From the NCBI GenBank assembly GCA_017303415.1, contig JAFLBJ010000001.1:744001-808000 (forward strand): a stretch of DNA of 64,000 bases, written 5' to 3'. Source of the stretch: Chitinophagales bacterium. GTDB taxonomy: Bacteria; Bacteroidota; Bacteroidia; Chitinophagales; Chitinophagaceae. Positions 45,864 to 53,393 of the stretch are shown here, one piece after another (position 1 is the first letter of the stretch; the number at the start of each line of letters is the position of its first letter). The translations under genes and the position numbers were made by a program. Below the pieces are notes generated by a model that saw nothing but the letters and a program-made list of their open reading frames with translations, searched no databases and was not told where the DNA came from.

Positions 45864-46457
45864 TTATATATTCAGATTCTTATATTCTTCCTCCGCAAAT
45901 GACAAGAGTTCCGGGAAAAAGGTTGTATAGCAGTTTTTTAGGTAGTCATAATGTGTTGTAAAAGCCTGAAAGGCCGTATTACTTTCATTTATATATGTAG
46001 CCCTACGGGCAAGGCCTGCAAAGCTGTTCCCGATTCCCCAGGGGTGCTTATAATTATATAGCCAGTTCTGCTCCCGCATATAGGGGAAGAAATGTCCAAA
46101 GGGCTCAGGCAGGTGTAAACGATTGATATCCAAATGCTCATACACCTGTTGGGAAAATTCCATCAGGTGCCCGTCATGCGGAAAGACCTGTGTATCAAGG
46201 GCTAAGAAATGATCATATACCACATCCACAAAGGCGCCGCTGTAAAGCCGGTAGGCAGGCCGAAAGATCTCTTTGGCCTCTTTGGTGGCGGGGTGCTGGT
46301 CGGTAAACTGGTCTATGGCCCGATGTAGGGCGATACCTTTCTGGATATCAATGGGATAGGTGAATTTTTGTTTGCCTTTGACAAAATCACTGATCATATT
46401 GCCCACGAGAATACCGGGGTGAGAGAAGGAGAGGTAGGCGTGAGCGAGGTAGTTCAT
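45864..46457 (-). CDS. acyl carrier protein phosphodiesterase (AcpH/DUF479)
   Basis: Metal-dependent hydrolase that removes the 4'-phosphopantetheine arm from holo-ACP. 197 aa. The HD-like family shows MNYLAHAYLSF at the N-terminus, GNMISDFVKG, IALHRAIDQFTDQHP, and VVYDHFLALDT, giving the His/Asp ligands. Length as in AcpH. No fatty-acid genes adjacent. Divergent from the PepSY-like paralogue, separated by a heptad array. Confidence 0.88.
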   Translation of the reverse strand: MNYLAHAYLSFSHPGILVGNMISDFVKGKQKFTYPIDIQKGIALHRAIDQFTDQHPATKEAKEIFRPAYRLYSGAFVDVVYDHFLALDTQVFPHDGHLMEFSQQVYEHLDINRLHLPEPFGHFFPYMREQNWLYNYKHPWGIGNSFAGLARRATYINESNTAFQAFTTHYDYLKNCYTTFFPELLSFAEEEYKNLNI

Positions 46458-46481
46458 TTTTAATTATCTGAAGTGGGGTTT

Positions 46482-46643
46482 GTTGTTGGATGTTGGATGT
46501 TGGATGACAGATGACCGATGACAGATGACGGGGTCGGAAGTCCGAAGTCAAGCCCTTTTACCTCAGTCCTTTGCCATCCAACATCTAACATCCAACATCC
46601 AACATCCTTCCTCGGTCATCCAACATCCACCCTCCAACCCTCC
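46482..46643. repeat. inverted heptad array with core B, divergent context
   Basis: Left arm GGATGTTGGATGTTGGATGA and CAGATGACCGATGACAGATG units; core B GGGGTCGGAAGTCCGAAGTC; right arm of AACATCC units interrupted by TTCCTCGGTCATCC. It lies in the 430-base divergent gap 46458-46887, ahead of the regulatory motif region. Confidence 0.85.
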
Positions 46644-46685
46644 ATTATAAAAACTTTCACAAATACCCACAAAGTAGTACTCCCA

Positions 46686-46793
46686 TGACCAATGGTCTTT
46701 AAATCGGGCGAATGGTTTTTAAAAAGGATGCATTGTTAACCAAAGTTAGTGAAAGCCAATGGCCTTTAACATCCATGCCCTTTGGTCACTATT
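46686..46793 (+). promoter_or_regulatory. repeat-rich upstream region with motif CTTTGGTCACTATT (copy 2)
   Basis: Contains a palindrome GACCAATGGTC at 46687, three direct repeats of AATGGYYTTTAA type at 46691, 46711 and 46758, and CTTTGGTCACTATT at 46780-46793, identical to the site at 41983. It precedes the PepSY-like paralogue by 94 bases. The number of repeated words suggests a multi-site operator or promoter region; the regulator is unknown. Confidence 0.5.
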
Positions 46794-46887
46794 TGCTTGA
46801 CTTGGGCTGTAACATAAGTCATCTTTGTAGCGTCAAACATAGCAAACAGACAAAAAATAGAATAACCAACTCATAAAAAAAAGTAAG

Positions 46888-47331
46888 ATGAAAAAGACAA
46901 TCCTCGCACTGGTGTTAATGTTTACAATGGGAATTTCCAGCGTATTTGCCGGAGAAGAAGCCGTTTCTCCCCAGGTCCTCACCGCTTTTAAAAGCGAATT
47001 TGCCAGTGCCAAAGAAGTGAACTGGACCGTGTCCTCACGTTATTACAAAGCCGCTTTCAGCCTGAATGGTCAGCGTATTTACGCTTATTATTCTCTCGAA
47101 GGACAATACCTTGGTATGAGCCGTAACCTCACTACCCAGCAATTGCCTCTTCACCTGATGAGCACAATTCAAAAAACTTTTTCCAACGATCATTGGGTAA
47201 CTGATCTTTTTGAATTGAGCAACGAAGAAGGTAACAACTACTACCTCACTTTGGAGAGCGCAGATTTTATCACTGTACTGAAATCGAATGGTGACAATTG
47301 GACAGTGTACGAAAAGAAAAGAAAATCTTAA
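46888..47331 (+). CDS. secreted PepSY-like protein, paralogue 2
   Basis: 147 aa with a signal peptide ending SVFAGEEAV. Mature part VSPQVLTAFKSEFASAKEVNW, then strands up to YYLTLESADFITVL, matching paralogue 1 in order and length. Periplasmic or secreted; function unknown. It shares an upstream 14-base word with paralogue 1 and has its own intrinsic terminator at 47362. Confidence 0.78.
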   Translation: MKKTILALVLMFTMGISSVFAGEEAVSPQVLTAFKSEFASAKEVNWTVSSRYYKAAFSLNGQRIYAYYSLEGQYLGMSRNLTTQQLPLHLMSTIQKTFSNDHWVTDLFELSNEEGNNYYLTLESADFITVLKSNGDNWTVYEKKRKS

Positions 47332-47361
47332 GTATAAGCAGTTTTTGGTGTGTGGTTATGA

Positions 47362-47392
47362 GGCCCCGGCTTGCGTCGGGGTTTCTTTTTTT
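47362..47392 (+). terminator. intrinsic terminator
   Basis: Stem CCCCG (47364) / CGGGG (47377) with an 8-base loop, followed by TTTCTTTTTTTC. It starts about 30 bases after the PepSY-like paralogue stop and reads on the + strand. Confidence 0.8.
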
Positions 47393-47395
47393 CTT

Positions 47396-47481
47396 ATTTC
47401 TCGCGGCGGCCGCTGAACTCCATTCGATAATAGTAAGGCCGTAGCGGCCGTTTGATACTTTGCGGCCGCCGCGTGAAACAA
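47396..47481. repeat. TTTCTCGC repeat family (copy 3)
   Basis: Left TTTCTCGCGGCGGCCGC, right GCGGCCGCCGCGTGAAACA, with the inner GTAGCGGCCG and the same ATTCGATAATAGTAAGG core as the copy at 20656. Between a terminator and the terminator of the convergent DHS gene. Confidence 0.82.
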
Positions 47482-47564
47482 ATTAAACCTTCAGCAAACC
47501 AAACAGTCCAAAAACTCGTATAGGAATAATAACCAGCCCTAATCCCTACCTTTCAGCATAAAGT

Positions 47565-47597
47565 AAAATCCCCCCGCAACAGCGAGGGGATTTTTTA
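47565..47597. terminator. bidirectional terminator after the DHS-like gene
   Basis: AAAATCCCCCCGC-aaca-GCGAGGGGATTTTTT: a GC-rich stem with A-run on one side and T-run on the other, thus active in either direction. It lies 8 bases from the stop of the - strand DHS-like gene. Confidence 0.85.
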
Positions 47598-47604
47598 TTT
47601 CATT

Positions 47605-48579
47605 TTACCAGCCTAATATCCAGGCGAATATGAGGGGGGCTACAATGGTAGCGTCACTTTCGATGATGAACTTGGGGGTGTTGATATCCAATTTGCCCCA
47701 TGTGATCTTTTCGTTGGGCACGGCCCCGGAGTAGGAGCCAAAGGAGGTGGTGGAATCGCTGATCTGACAGAAATAACTCCAGAAAGGCACATCATGCCAT
47801 TCCAGGTCCTGGTACATCATGGGTACCACACAAATGGGGAAGTCGCCGGCAATGCCCCCTCCGATCTGGAAGAAACCTACGCCTTTGCCTCCGGAGTTCT
47901 GGCGGTACCAGTCAGCCAGCCAAACCATGTATTCAATACCGCTTTTTACCGTACTGGCTTTCAATTCACCCTTTATGACATAACTGGCGAAGATATTGCC
48001 AGTGGTGCTGTCCTCCCATCCGGGTACCACGATGGGGATGTTCTTTTCCGCGGCTGCCACGATCCAGCTATCCTTGGGGTCGATCTCGTAGTATTGTTTC
48101 AGGTCGCCGCTCAGGACGGTCTTGTATAAAAACTCATGCGGGAAAAAACGTTCGCCCTTGGCTTCCGCGTCTTTCCATTGCTGGAATAAGTGCTTTTGCA
48201 GCCGGCGAAAGGCTTCTTCCTCGGGGATACAGGTATCGGTGACCCGGTTATAATGATTTTCCAACAGGTCCCATTCGTCCTGGGGGGTAAGGTCGCGGTA
48301 ATTGGGTACGCGTTTGTAGTGCGAGTGGGCCACCAGGTTCATTACATCTTCTTCAAGGTTGGCACCGGTACAGCTAATGATATCTACTTTTCCCTGCCGG
48401 ATCATTTCGGCCAGGGAGATACCCAGTTCGGCGGTGCTCATGGCTCCGGCGAGGGTCACCATCATTTTACCGCCTTCGAGCAAGTGCTGTTCGTAGCCTT
48501 TTGCCGCGTCCATCAGGGCGGCGGCGTTGAAGTGGCGGTAGTGGTGTTGAATAAAGTTAGAAACAGGTCCTTTTTGCAT
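47605..48579 (-). CDS. deoxyhypusine synthase-like protein
   Basis: 324-aa member of the deoxyhypusine/homospermidine synthase family, which transfers the aminobutyl group of spermidine via NAD and an enzyme lysine. Seen: LAGAMSTAELGISLAEMIRQGK near residue 43, IISCTGANLEEDVMNLVAH (NAD site), IVVPGWEDSTTGN, and the catalytic-lysine segment TWGKLD (Lys296), aligning with the WGK of the eukaryotic enzyme. Bacteria lack eIF5A, so the acceptor is unknown; homospermidine formation is one option. Monocistronic. Confidence 0.88.
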   Translation of the reverse strand: MQKGPVSNFIQHHYRHFNAAALMDAAKGYEQHLLEGGKMMVTLAGAMSTAELGISLAEMIRQGKVDIISCTGANLEEDVMNLVAHSHYKRVPNYRDLTPQDEWDLLENHYNRVTDTCIPEEEAFRRLQKHLFQQWKDAEAKGERFFPHEFLYKTVLSGDLKQYYEIDPKDSWIVAAAEKNIPIVVPGWEDSTTGNIFASYVIKGELKASTVKSGIEYMVWLADWYRQNSGGKGVGFFQIGGGIAGDFPICVVPMMYQDLEWHDVPFWSYFCQISDSTTSFGSYSGAVPNEKITWGKLDINTPKFIIESDATIVAPLIFAWILGW

Positions 48580-48604
48580 GGCGCGAAATTAGTGATTTTT
48601 TATG

Positions 48605-48756
48605 GTGGAGATTGGGGGTTGGTTGTTGGATGACGGATGACGGATGACAGATGACTGAGTCATAGTCCCGAAGCATCTGAAGGAAGTCGGGGGTCAGAAG
48701 ACCGAAGTCCGGCTCTCTTTCCTCGGTCATCTGTCATCTGTCATCCGTCATCCAAC
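48605..48756. repeat. inverted heptad array with degenerate core A
   Basis: Left arm GGATGACGGATGACGGATGA; core GAGTCATAGTCCCGAAGCAT, a decayed version of core A, then a core-B-like GGGGGTCAGAAGACCGAAGTC; right arm GTCATCTGTCATCTGTCATC. A mixed core suggests two arrays recombined. It lies between two co-directional genes. Confidence 0.85.
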
Positions 48757-49182
48757 CTAGGACAAATGCAAATCCTTCCGAATGATCTCCGCCTCGCGGG
48801 CCGGCTTCATTGCCAGTAATAAAATAGAAAGCACCAGCATCTTCAATCCATTATCCCGCAGAATAAATTCGCTTTTATCCATCACTACATCCGCCACCCA
48901 GAAAATTCCGAGTACGATGACACCCAGCCAAAGCCGGCGCATGGGTTTTCGGTTAGATGTGGTGCCGATGACAATGAGGATAATGCCGGTGACGAGGTAC
49001 ATGGCCAGTGATATATTGTCCAGTCCTTCCGACATAAAATAGAAGAGTATGCCACCGGCAAGAATAGAAGCACCGGAAAAGACCAGGGCGGACCTGGTCT
49101 TTTCCAGTCTTTTTTGTAAACCTTTTACCTCTTTTTCCCGGTAAACATCTGAATAGTCCTTTGATTCATTTTTCATAAGCAA
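48757..49182 (-). CDS. small membrane protein of unknown function
   Basis: 141 aa: a charged N-terminal helix (ESKDYSDVYREKEVKGLQKRLEKT, first part) then four hydrophobic segments and a short tail with KPAREAEIIRKDLHLS. No family recognised. Two Met are possible as start (49182 and 49176). It is 29 bases downstream of the M28 peptidase on the same strand and could be co-transcribed. Confidence 0.7.
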   Translation of the reverse strand: MLMKNESKDYSDVYREKEVKGLQKRLEKTRSALVFSGASILAGGILFYFMSEGLDNISLAMYLVTGIILIVIGTTSNRKPMRRLWLGVIVLGIFWVADVVMDKSEFILRDNGLKMLVLSILLLAMKPAREAEIIRKDLHLS

Positions 49183-49211
49183 GGAAACAGGTGATCCAAT
49201 GATGTTGCGCC

Positions 49212-50735
49212 TTATTTGTTCAGGGGTATATCCCTTTTGAGCATTTCATCGCGGTTGGCCATTTCCCAGGCAGTGAAAAATACCAGGCGTGCTCTTTTTT
49301 CCATCAACGGGTAATTGATCTTGTCGGGGGTATCGCCAGGCTGGTGATAATCCTTGTGCACTCCGTTGAAATAGAAAATGATGGGGATTCCTTTTTCCGC
49401 AAAATTGTAATGATCGCTGCGGTAATAGAAGCGGTTGGGATCTTTGGGATCATTGTATTTGCGGTCGAGCGTAAGTTTGGTATAGGTTTTATTGACCATA
49501 TCCGTGATCGGCGTAAGGTCGCTGCTTAACTTATCATCACCAATGATATATACGTAGTTGGCGGAATCGTTTACTTTCTGATATTCCGATCCAACACGGC
49601 CTATCATGTCAATATTCAGGTTAACGGTTGTTTTTTCCAGCGGATAAATGGGGTTATCAGCATAGTGAGCGGAACCCCACAGGCCATGTTCTTCCCCACT
49701 AACGGTCATGAACAGGATGCTCCGGCGAGGGCCTTTTCCTTCCGCTTTGGCTTTGGCAAAGGCTTCGGCCATTTCAATGACGCTTACAGTACCACTTCCA
49801 TCGTCATCCGCGCCGTAGTAGATATTGCCATTGCGCATGCCCACGTGGTCGTAGTGTGCGGTCACTATCACCCATTCGTCTTTTTTATCGGTGCCTTCCA
49901 CTACACCCAGGATATTCGCGGCAGAGCCGGTGGTGGTGGTTTTGGCATAACCCAGGTTCACATTCGCTTTGTATATTTTGGCGGAGGGGACATTTGTCTT
50001 GGCATTTGTCAGGATCTTTTCTCCATCCGGTCCCATCAGCGCGGCCGCTACGGTCTCCGATACTGTGAAAACAGGAGGCATCACCGAAGCCGAATACCCT
50101 CTGATATTCCAGCCAGCCTGGCCGGCACCTGCGCGGCGTGGGAAGTTTCCGCCCACGATGATCACCGCGGCAGCGGCTTTCTTTTGGGCGCTCATGGTTT
50201 TGCCAAACCAGCTGGCGGGGGAGCGCATGCCTTGTTGGGCGGGTTTGTATCCTTCCGGTGTACCATCCAGTACTACCACCAGTTTGCCTGTTACATCCAG
50301 GTCTTTATAATCATTGCGTTGCTCATCCACGATACCATAGCCGGCAAACACAAATTCAGAGAAGGCCATGCCCATGGTATAGTTTGAACTTTGGGCCATA
50401 TAATCTTTCAGTGATTCAAAGCTCATTCCGTTTACAACCAGTTGGCTGGAGAGCACCGAATCACGAAACAGTGGATAATACTGGCGATAGCCCCCGTTAT
50501 TGCCGGGGAGCAGACCAAAGTTTTTAAAATTCGTTTCGATATAATCACCCGCTTTTTCCAGGCCTGGGGATGGGGTATCCCGTCCTTCGTTTTCGGCACT
50601 GGCCACGATAAAGAGACGGGTTTTCAGGTCTTCGGCCGTGATCGTCTTAGCGTATTTCTCGGCTGTTTTGTTCTTTTTCTGGGCCATGGCCATAACGGGC
50701 AAGGCAAGGATGGCAAGCAAGAGGAGTTTCTTCAT
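49212..50735 (-). CDS. secreted M28 zinc aminopeptidase with PA domain
   Basis: 507 aa. Signal ends VMAMAQKKN. A protease-associated insert comes first (about residues 130-240, including GKLVVVLDGTPEG). The M28 core follows: VTAHYDHVGMRNG, YYGADDDGSGTVSVIEMA with the bridging Asp, SGEEHGLWGS with the catalytic Glu, and later YRSDHYNF and GVHKDYHQPGDT. Both zinc sites are complete. Probably periplasmic or extracellular peptide degradation. Confidence 0.92.
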   Translation of the reverse strand: MKKLLLLAILALPVMAMAQKKNKTAEKYAKTITAEDLKTRLFIVASAENEGRDTPSPGLEKAGDYIETNFKNFGLLPGNNGGYRQYYPLFRDSVLSSQLVVNGMSFESLKDYMAQSSNYTMGMAFSEFVFAGYGIVDEQRNDYKDLDVTGKLVVVLDGTPEGYKPAQQGMRSPASWFGKTMSAQKKAAAAVIIVGGNFPRRAGAGQAGWNIRGYSASVMPPVFTVSETVAAALMGPDGEKILTNAKTNVPSAKIYKANVNLGYAKTTTTGSAANILGVVEGTDKKDEWVIVTAHYDHVGMRNGNIYYGADDDGSGTVSVIEMAEAFAKAKAEGKGPRRSILFMTVSGEEHGLWGSAHYADNPIYPLEKTTVNLNIDMIGRVGSEYQKVNDSANYVYIIGDDKLSSDLTPITDMVNKTYTKLTLDRKYNDPKDPNRFYYRSDHYNFAEKGIPIIFYFNGVHKDYHQPGDTPDKINYPLMEKRARLVFFTAWEMANRDEMLKRDIPLNK

Positions 50736-50794
50736 TTAATTATGTTTGTTGTCAGGGATTGGCAAAAATAAAGCTTTTCCCGTCCCCCTTGGTG

Positions 50795-50903
50795 CCCTTT
50801 CTTCGTGTCCTTTGTGCCTCCTTTGTGCCCTTCGTGTCCTCCTACGCCAGAGCTGCGTAGGAGGACACGAAGGGCACAAAGGAGGCACGAAGGACACAAA
50901 GGG
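50795..50903. repeat. long inverted repeat of TTCGTGTCC/TTTGTGCCC units
   Basis: Left arm 50795-50847 and right arm 50855-50903 pair almost completely around the 7-base loop CAGAGCT. Arms are themselves tandem variants of 8 to 9-base units (TTCGTGTCC, TTTGTGCC, TTTGTGCCC). Inverted arms made of short tandem units again mirror the heptad arrays with different unit length. The rest of the 551-base gap 50736-51286 is AT-rich with no gene seen. Confidence 0.85.
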
Positions 50904-51257
50904 AGCATCCCGGATTCTTAAGAAGTGCCGCGGAAATGGAAGCCAGTACGCTATCTCCCAAAAAGTAAAGAAAGTGCGGGATTAAGTAGAATCACTTAGG
51001 CGGGATTTTTTGTGGTATTCTGGAATATTTCTATTTTCAGGGGAACCTTATCCGATTCCTACCAAAGGACCACTTTCCCTGGAAGACTTCACTACCGATT
51101 TTTAGGCACTTGATATTTATTTAAAGTGAATATAGTATACCATTTTCTATGTCTATTTCCAATGCAAATTCCGATTGCTGCAATAGGAAATTCAAAATGG
51201 AGTATAGAAAAGCATTGAGGATGAAGAGGATTTGATTTTTATTAATTTCAGATAATA

Positions 51258-51281
51258 GCATAAATTAAGGCGTTGGTAGCT
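51258..51281. other. partial attC-like site (left end of cassette array)
   Basis: GCATAAA (51258) followed 7 bases later by GTTGGTAGCT (51272-51281). The same GCATAAA ... GTT order occurs at the 3' half of the complete site at 52005-52204. No matching left half was found upstream, so this is either a truncated site or a different recombination end. Confidence 0.5.
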
Positions 51282-51286
51282 ATTTT

Positions 51287-51997
51287 ATGAGAAACTACAT
51301 TACAATAATTTCACTTGTTTTTTTAGCGTTCTCTTGTAGGCAAACCGGGCACGTTGACAAAAAATATAGCTGGACTGAACAAGAAATAAAACAGTATTTC
51401 ATTGACAGCATTGCAATGGGTAATGGCAATTATGATAATCCAGACTCACTTAACAAGTTTCAATATTTTATAAAAACTATTTACGACAACTCAAAATCAA
51501 TTAACTATTGGGACGAGTTTATTTATGCATTAGACGAGCCTTATATTGACACAACAAAAATTGATATCCATAGACATTGGCTTAGACTAACTGTAAAGCC
51601 AACTTTTAGCAACCCGTACTGCATAACAATTGAAAAAATAAAAAACACTACCAAAGCAACTTTTAAAATGACAAATGGAAAAGGCGGATATTTTACAGGC
51701 TATTTAATTCTTACAAATTTTTCGTATTTCAAAGACACACTTTATAATTCGTACATAACAAAACTTGACAAAATAAATTTTTGGGGAATTAAAGGCAGAG
51801 ATTCAACTTGTCACTCCGTTTTTGATGGAACTTCACTCTCATTTGAAGCAATTGAAAAAGGAAAATATAATGCTGTTTATAGACACAGTCCTTGGAATTG
51901 TTCAAGTATGGAATCACAAGGACTTGTAAATATTTTTGAAGATTTATATCGTATAACAGACATTGAAAAATTTCTAAAACTTTATAATGACGAGTGA
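51287..51997 (+). CDS. lipoprotein of unknown function, cassette cargo 1
   Basis: 236 aa, AT-rich codon use. The signal ends in the lipobox LVFLAFSCRQTG. The mature part has NSKSINYWDEFIYALDEPYI-like helices and beta segments, no recognised family. The start lies only 15 bases from the cassette boundary at 51272, and the 10 bases at 52005 just after the gene are the exact complement of that boundary, as expected of a cassette. Confidence 0.75.
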   Translation: MRNYITIISLVFLAFSCRQTGHVDKKYSWTEQEIKQYFIDSIAMGNGNYDNPDSLNKFQYFIKTIYDNSKSINYWDEFIYALDEPYIDTTKIDIHRHWLRLTVKPTFSNPYCITIEKIKNTTKATFKMTNGKGGYFTGYLILTNFSYFKDTLYNSYITKLDKINFWGIKGRDSTCHSVFDGTSLSFEAIEKGKYNAVYRHSPWNCSSMESQGLVNIFEDLYRITDIEKFLKLYNDE

Positions 51998-52004
51998 GAA
52001 AAAC

Positions 52005-52204
52005 AGCTACCAACTTTGGGTTTTATGCAAGTTGGGCATGATCAGCAAACATCAGCTAATTGCAAATCCAAACTGTGGTTCGGGCTGGACAAACAGCTTT
52101 CAACTTTAGGTCTTAAATTCAGCTTTATATTTTCAATCAGCAGCGATTGTCGGCATACGGATTACTAATTCCCAACCTGCATAAAGCCCTGCTCGTTATG
52201 TGCA
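52005..52204. other. attC-like recombination site 1
   Basis: Order: R''-like AGCTACCAAC (52005-52014), L'' GGGTTTTATGCAAGTTGGG (52018-52036), a loop of 134 bases, L' CCCAACCTGCATAAAGCCC (52171-52189), 5-base spacer, R'-like GTTATGTGCA (52195-52204). L'' and L' pair at 17 of 19 positions. R'' is an exact complement of the first 10 bases of cassette 1 (51272-51281). The total of about 200 bases is at the long end for attC. The core differs from the RYYYAAC consensus at one or two positions. Confidence 0.65.
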
Positions 52205-52394
52205 ACCCTATTGGCGACAGTCTTTCAACTACAAGCCAAAAAAATCTATCCCCTCAATTTTGGACAAATTTCAAATTGCTAAAACCCCCAAACCTGGAAT
52301 AAGTTGTTACAATTCAATAAATTGCTAAAAGTCAAAGTGTTTTATTATTTTGCATGGTAATTGTACTCATTCACATATATATCCAAATAAACAA

Positions 52395-53390
52395 ATGAAT
52401 CAAGACTTAATGATAAGACTATTCCGCTCTATTGAAGGAGATAAGGAAGATGATGTTGTCAAAGTCGCATCACTTATCATCGAGGACGAGAAGAAAAAAG
52501 GTCATGAAAAACTTGCTGAAAAGCTAAAGTACATTCTTGAAAAAAATATAAGCACAAGTCAAAATATTAGAGGCGAATTACGAAAAATGCTCCCGAGTGG
52601 TGTCGTTATTCCAACTGACAAGCGAAATAATTTCCCTCTTGCAATTACAATTCCTCGTGATGAACTTAGACACGAAATGGTTTTGCCAATTGAAACTGAA
52701 GATAAGATAAGAAGAATAGAAAAGGAATTTGCAGCAAAAGAAAGGCTTGCGCATCACGGATTACACTATAGACAGAAAATATTAATCTATGGGGCTCCTG
52801 GTTGCGGCAAAAGCATGAGTGCTGAAAGAATTGCTTGGAATTTAGGGTTACCTTTCTTGAAAGTTCGCTTTGATGTTATAATCTCCTCTTTTCTTGGAGA
52901 AACTGCAAGCAATTTGACACGATTATTTGAAGGAATTAAAAATTTTCCGTGTGTTTTACTATTCGATGAATTTGACATTGTCGGAAAAACCAGAACAAAC
53001 TCTCAAGATGTTGGAGAGATGCATAGAATTGTAAATATCCTCTTGACTTTATTGGAAGAATATAATTCTCAAGGAGTATTAATTGCAACAACAAATATTG
53101 AAACTGCACTCGACCAAGCACTATTCAGAAGGTTTGATGATATTATAGAAATGCCCAAGCCCAGCAAAGATGAAATACTGCGTTTAACAAAGAAGACGCT
53201 TTCCTCGATTGAAAAATCAAAAGAAATCGACTGGGACTCGATTGTTGAAAAACTTGTTGGGTTCAGCTCTGCACTAGTAGTAAAGGTCGCCAATGATGCA
53301 GCAAAAAATGCTGTTATAGGAAATGAGAAAATTTTACAACAATCTCATTTTGAAAAATCATTGAACGAAAATATTCTTTACTTAAAATAA
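52395..53390 (+). CDS. ietA: AAA ATPase, IetA-like (defence/antitoxin partner of a subtilase)
   Basis: 331 aa from ATG 52395 (MNQDLMIRLF). AAA domain with Walker A GAPGCGKS (residues 133-140), Walker B CVLLFDEFD (D191, E192), sensor-type ATTNIETALDQALFRRFDD with the Arg finger RR, and the N-terminal ITIPRDELRHEMVLP segment. The stop is 3 bases before the start of a S8 subtilase, so the two are one operon. An AAA ATPase followed by a subtilisin-like protease is the IetAS layout, known as a plasmid-stability module and as an anti-phage system. Sequence identity to the reference proteins was not measured. Confidence 0.85.
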   Translation: MNQDLMIRLFRSIEGDKEDDVVKVASLIIEDEKKKGHEKLAEKLKYILEKNISTSQNIRGELRKMLPSGVVIPTDKRNNFPLAITIPRDELRHEMVLPIETEDKIRRIEKEFAAKERLAHHGLHYRQKILIYGAPGCGKSMSAERIAWNLGLPFLKVRFDVIISSFLGETASNLTRLFEGIKNFPCVLLFDEFDIVGKTRTNSQDVGEMHRIVNILLTLLEEYNSQGVLIATTNIETALDQALFRRFDDIIEMPKPSKDEILRLTKKTLSSIEKSKEIDWDSIVEKLVGFSSALVVKVANDAAKNAVIGNEKILQQSHFEKSLNENILYLK

Positions 53391-53393
53391 TTT

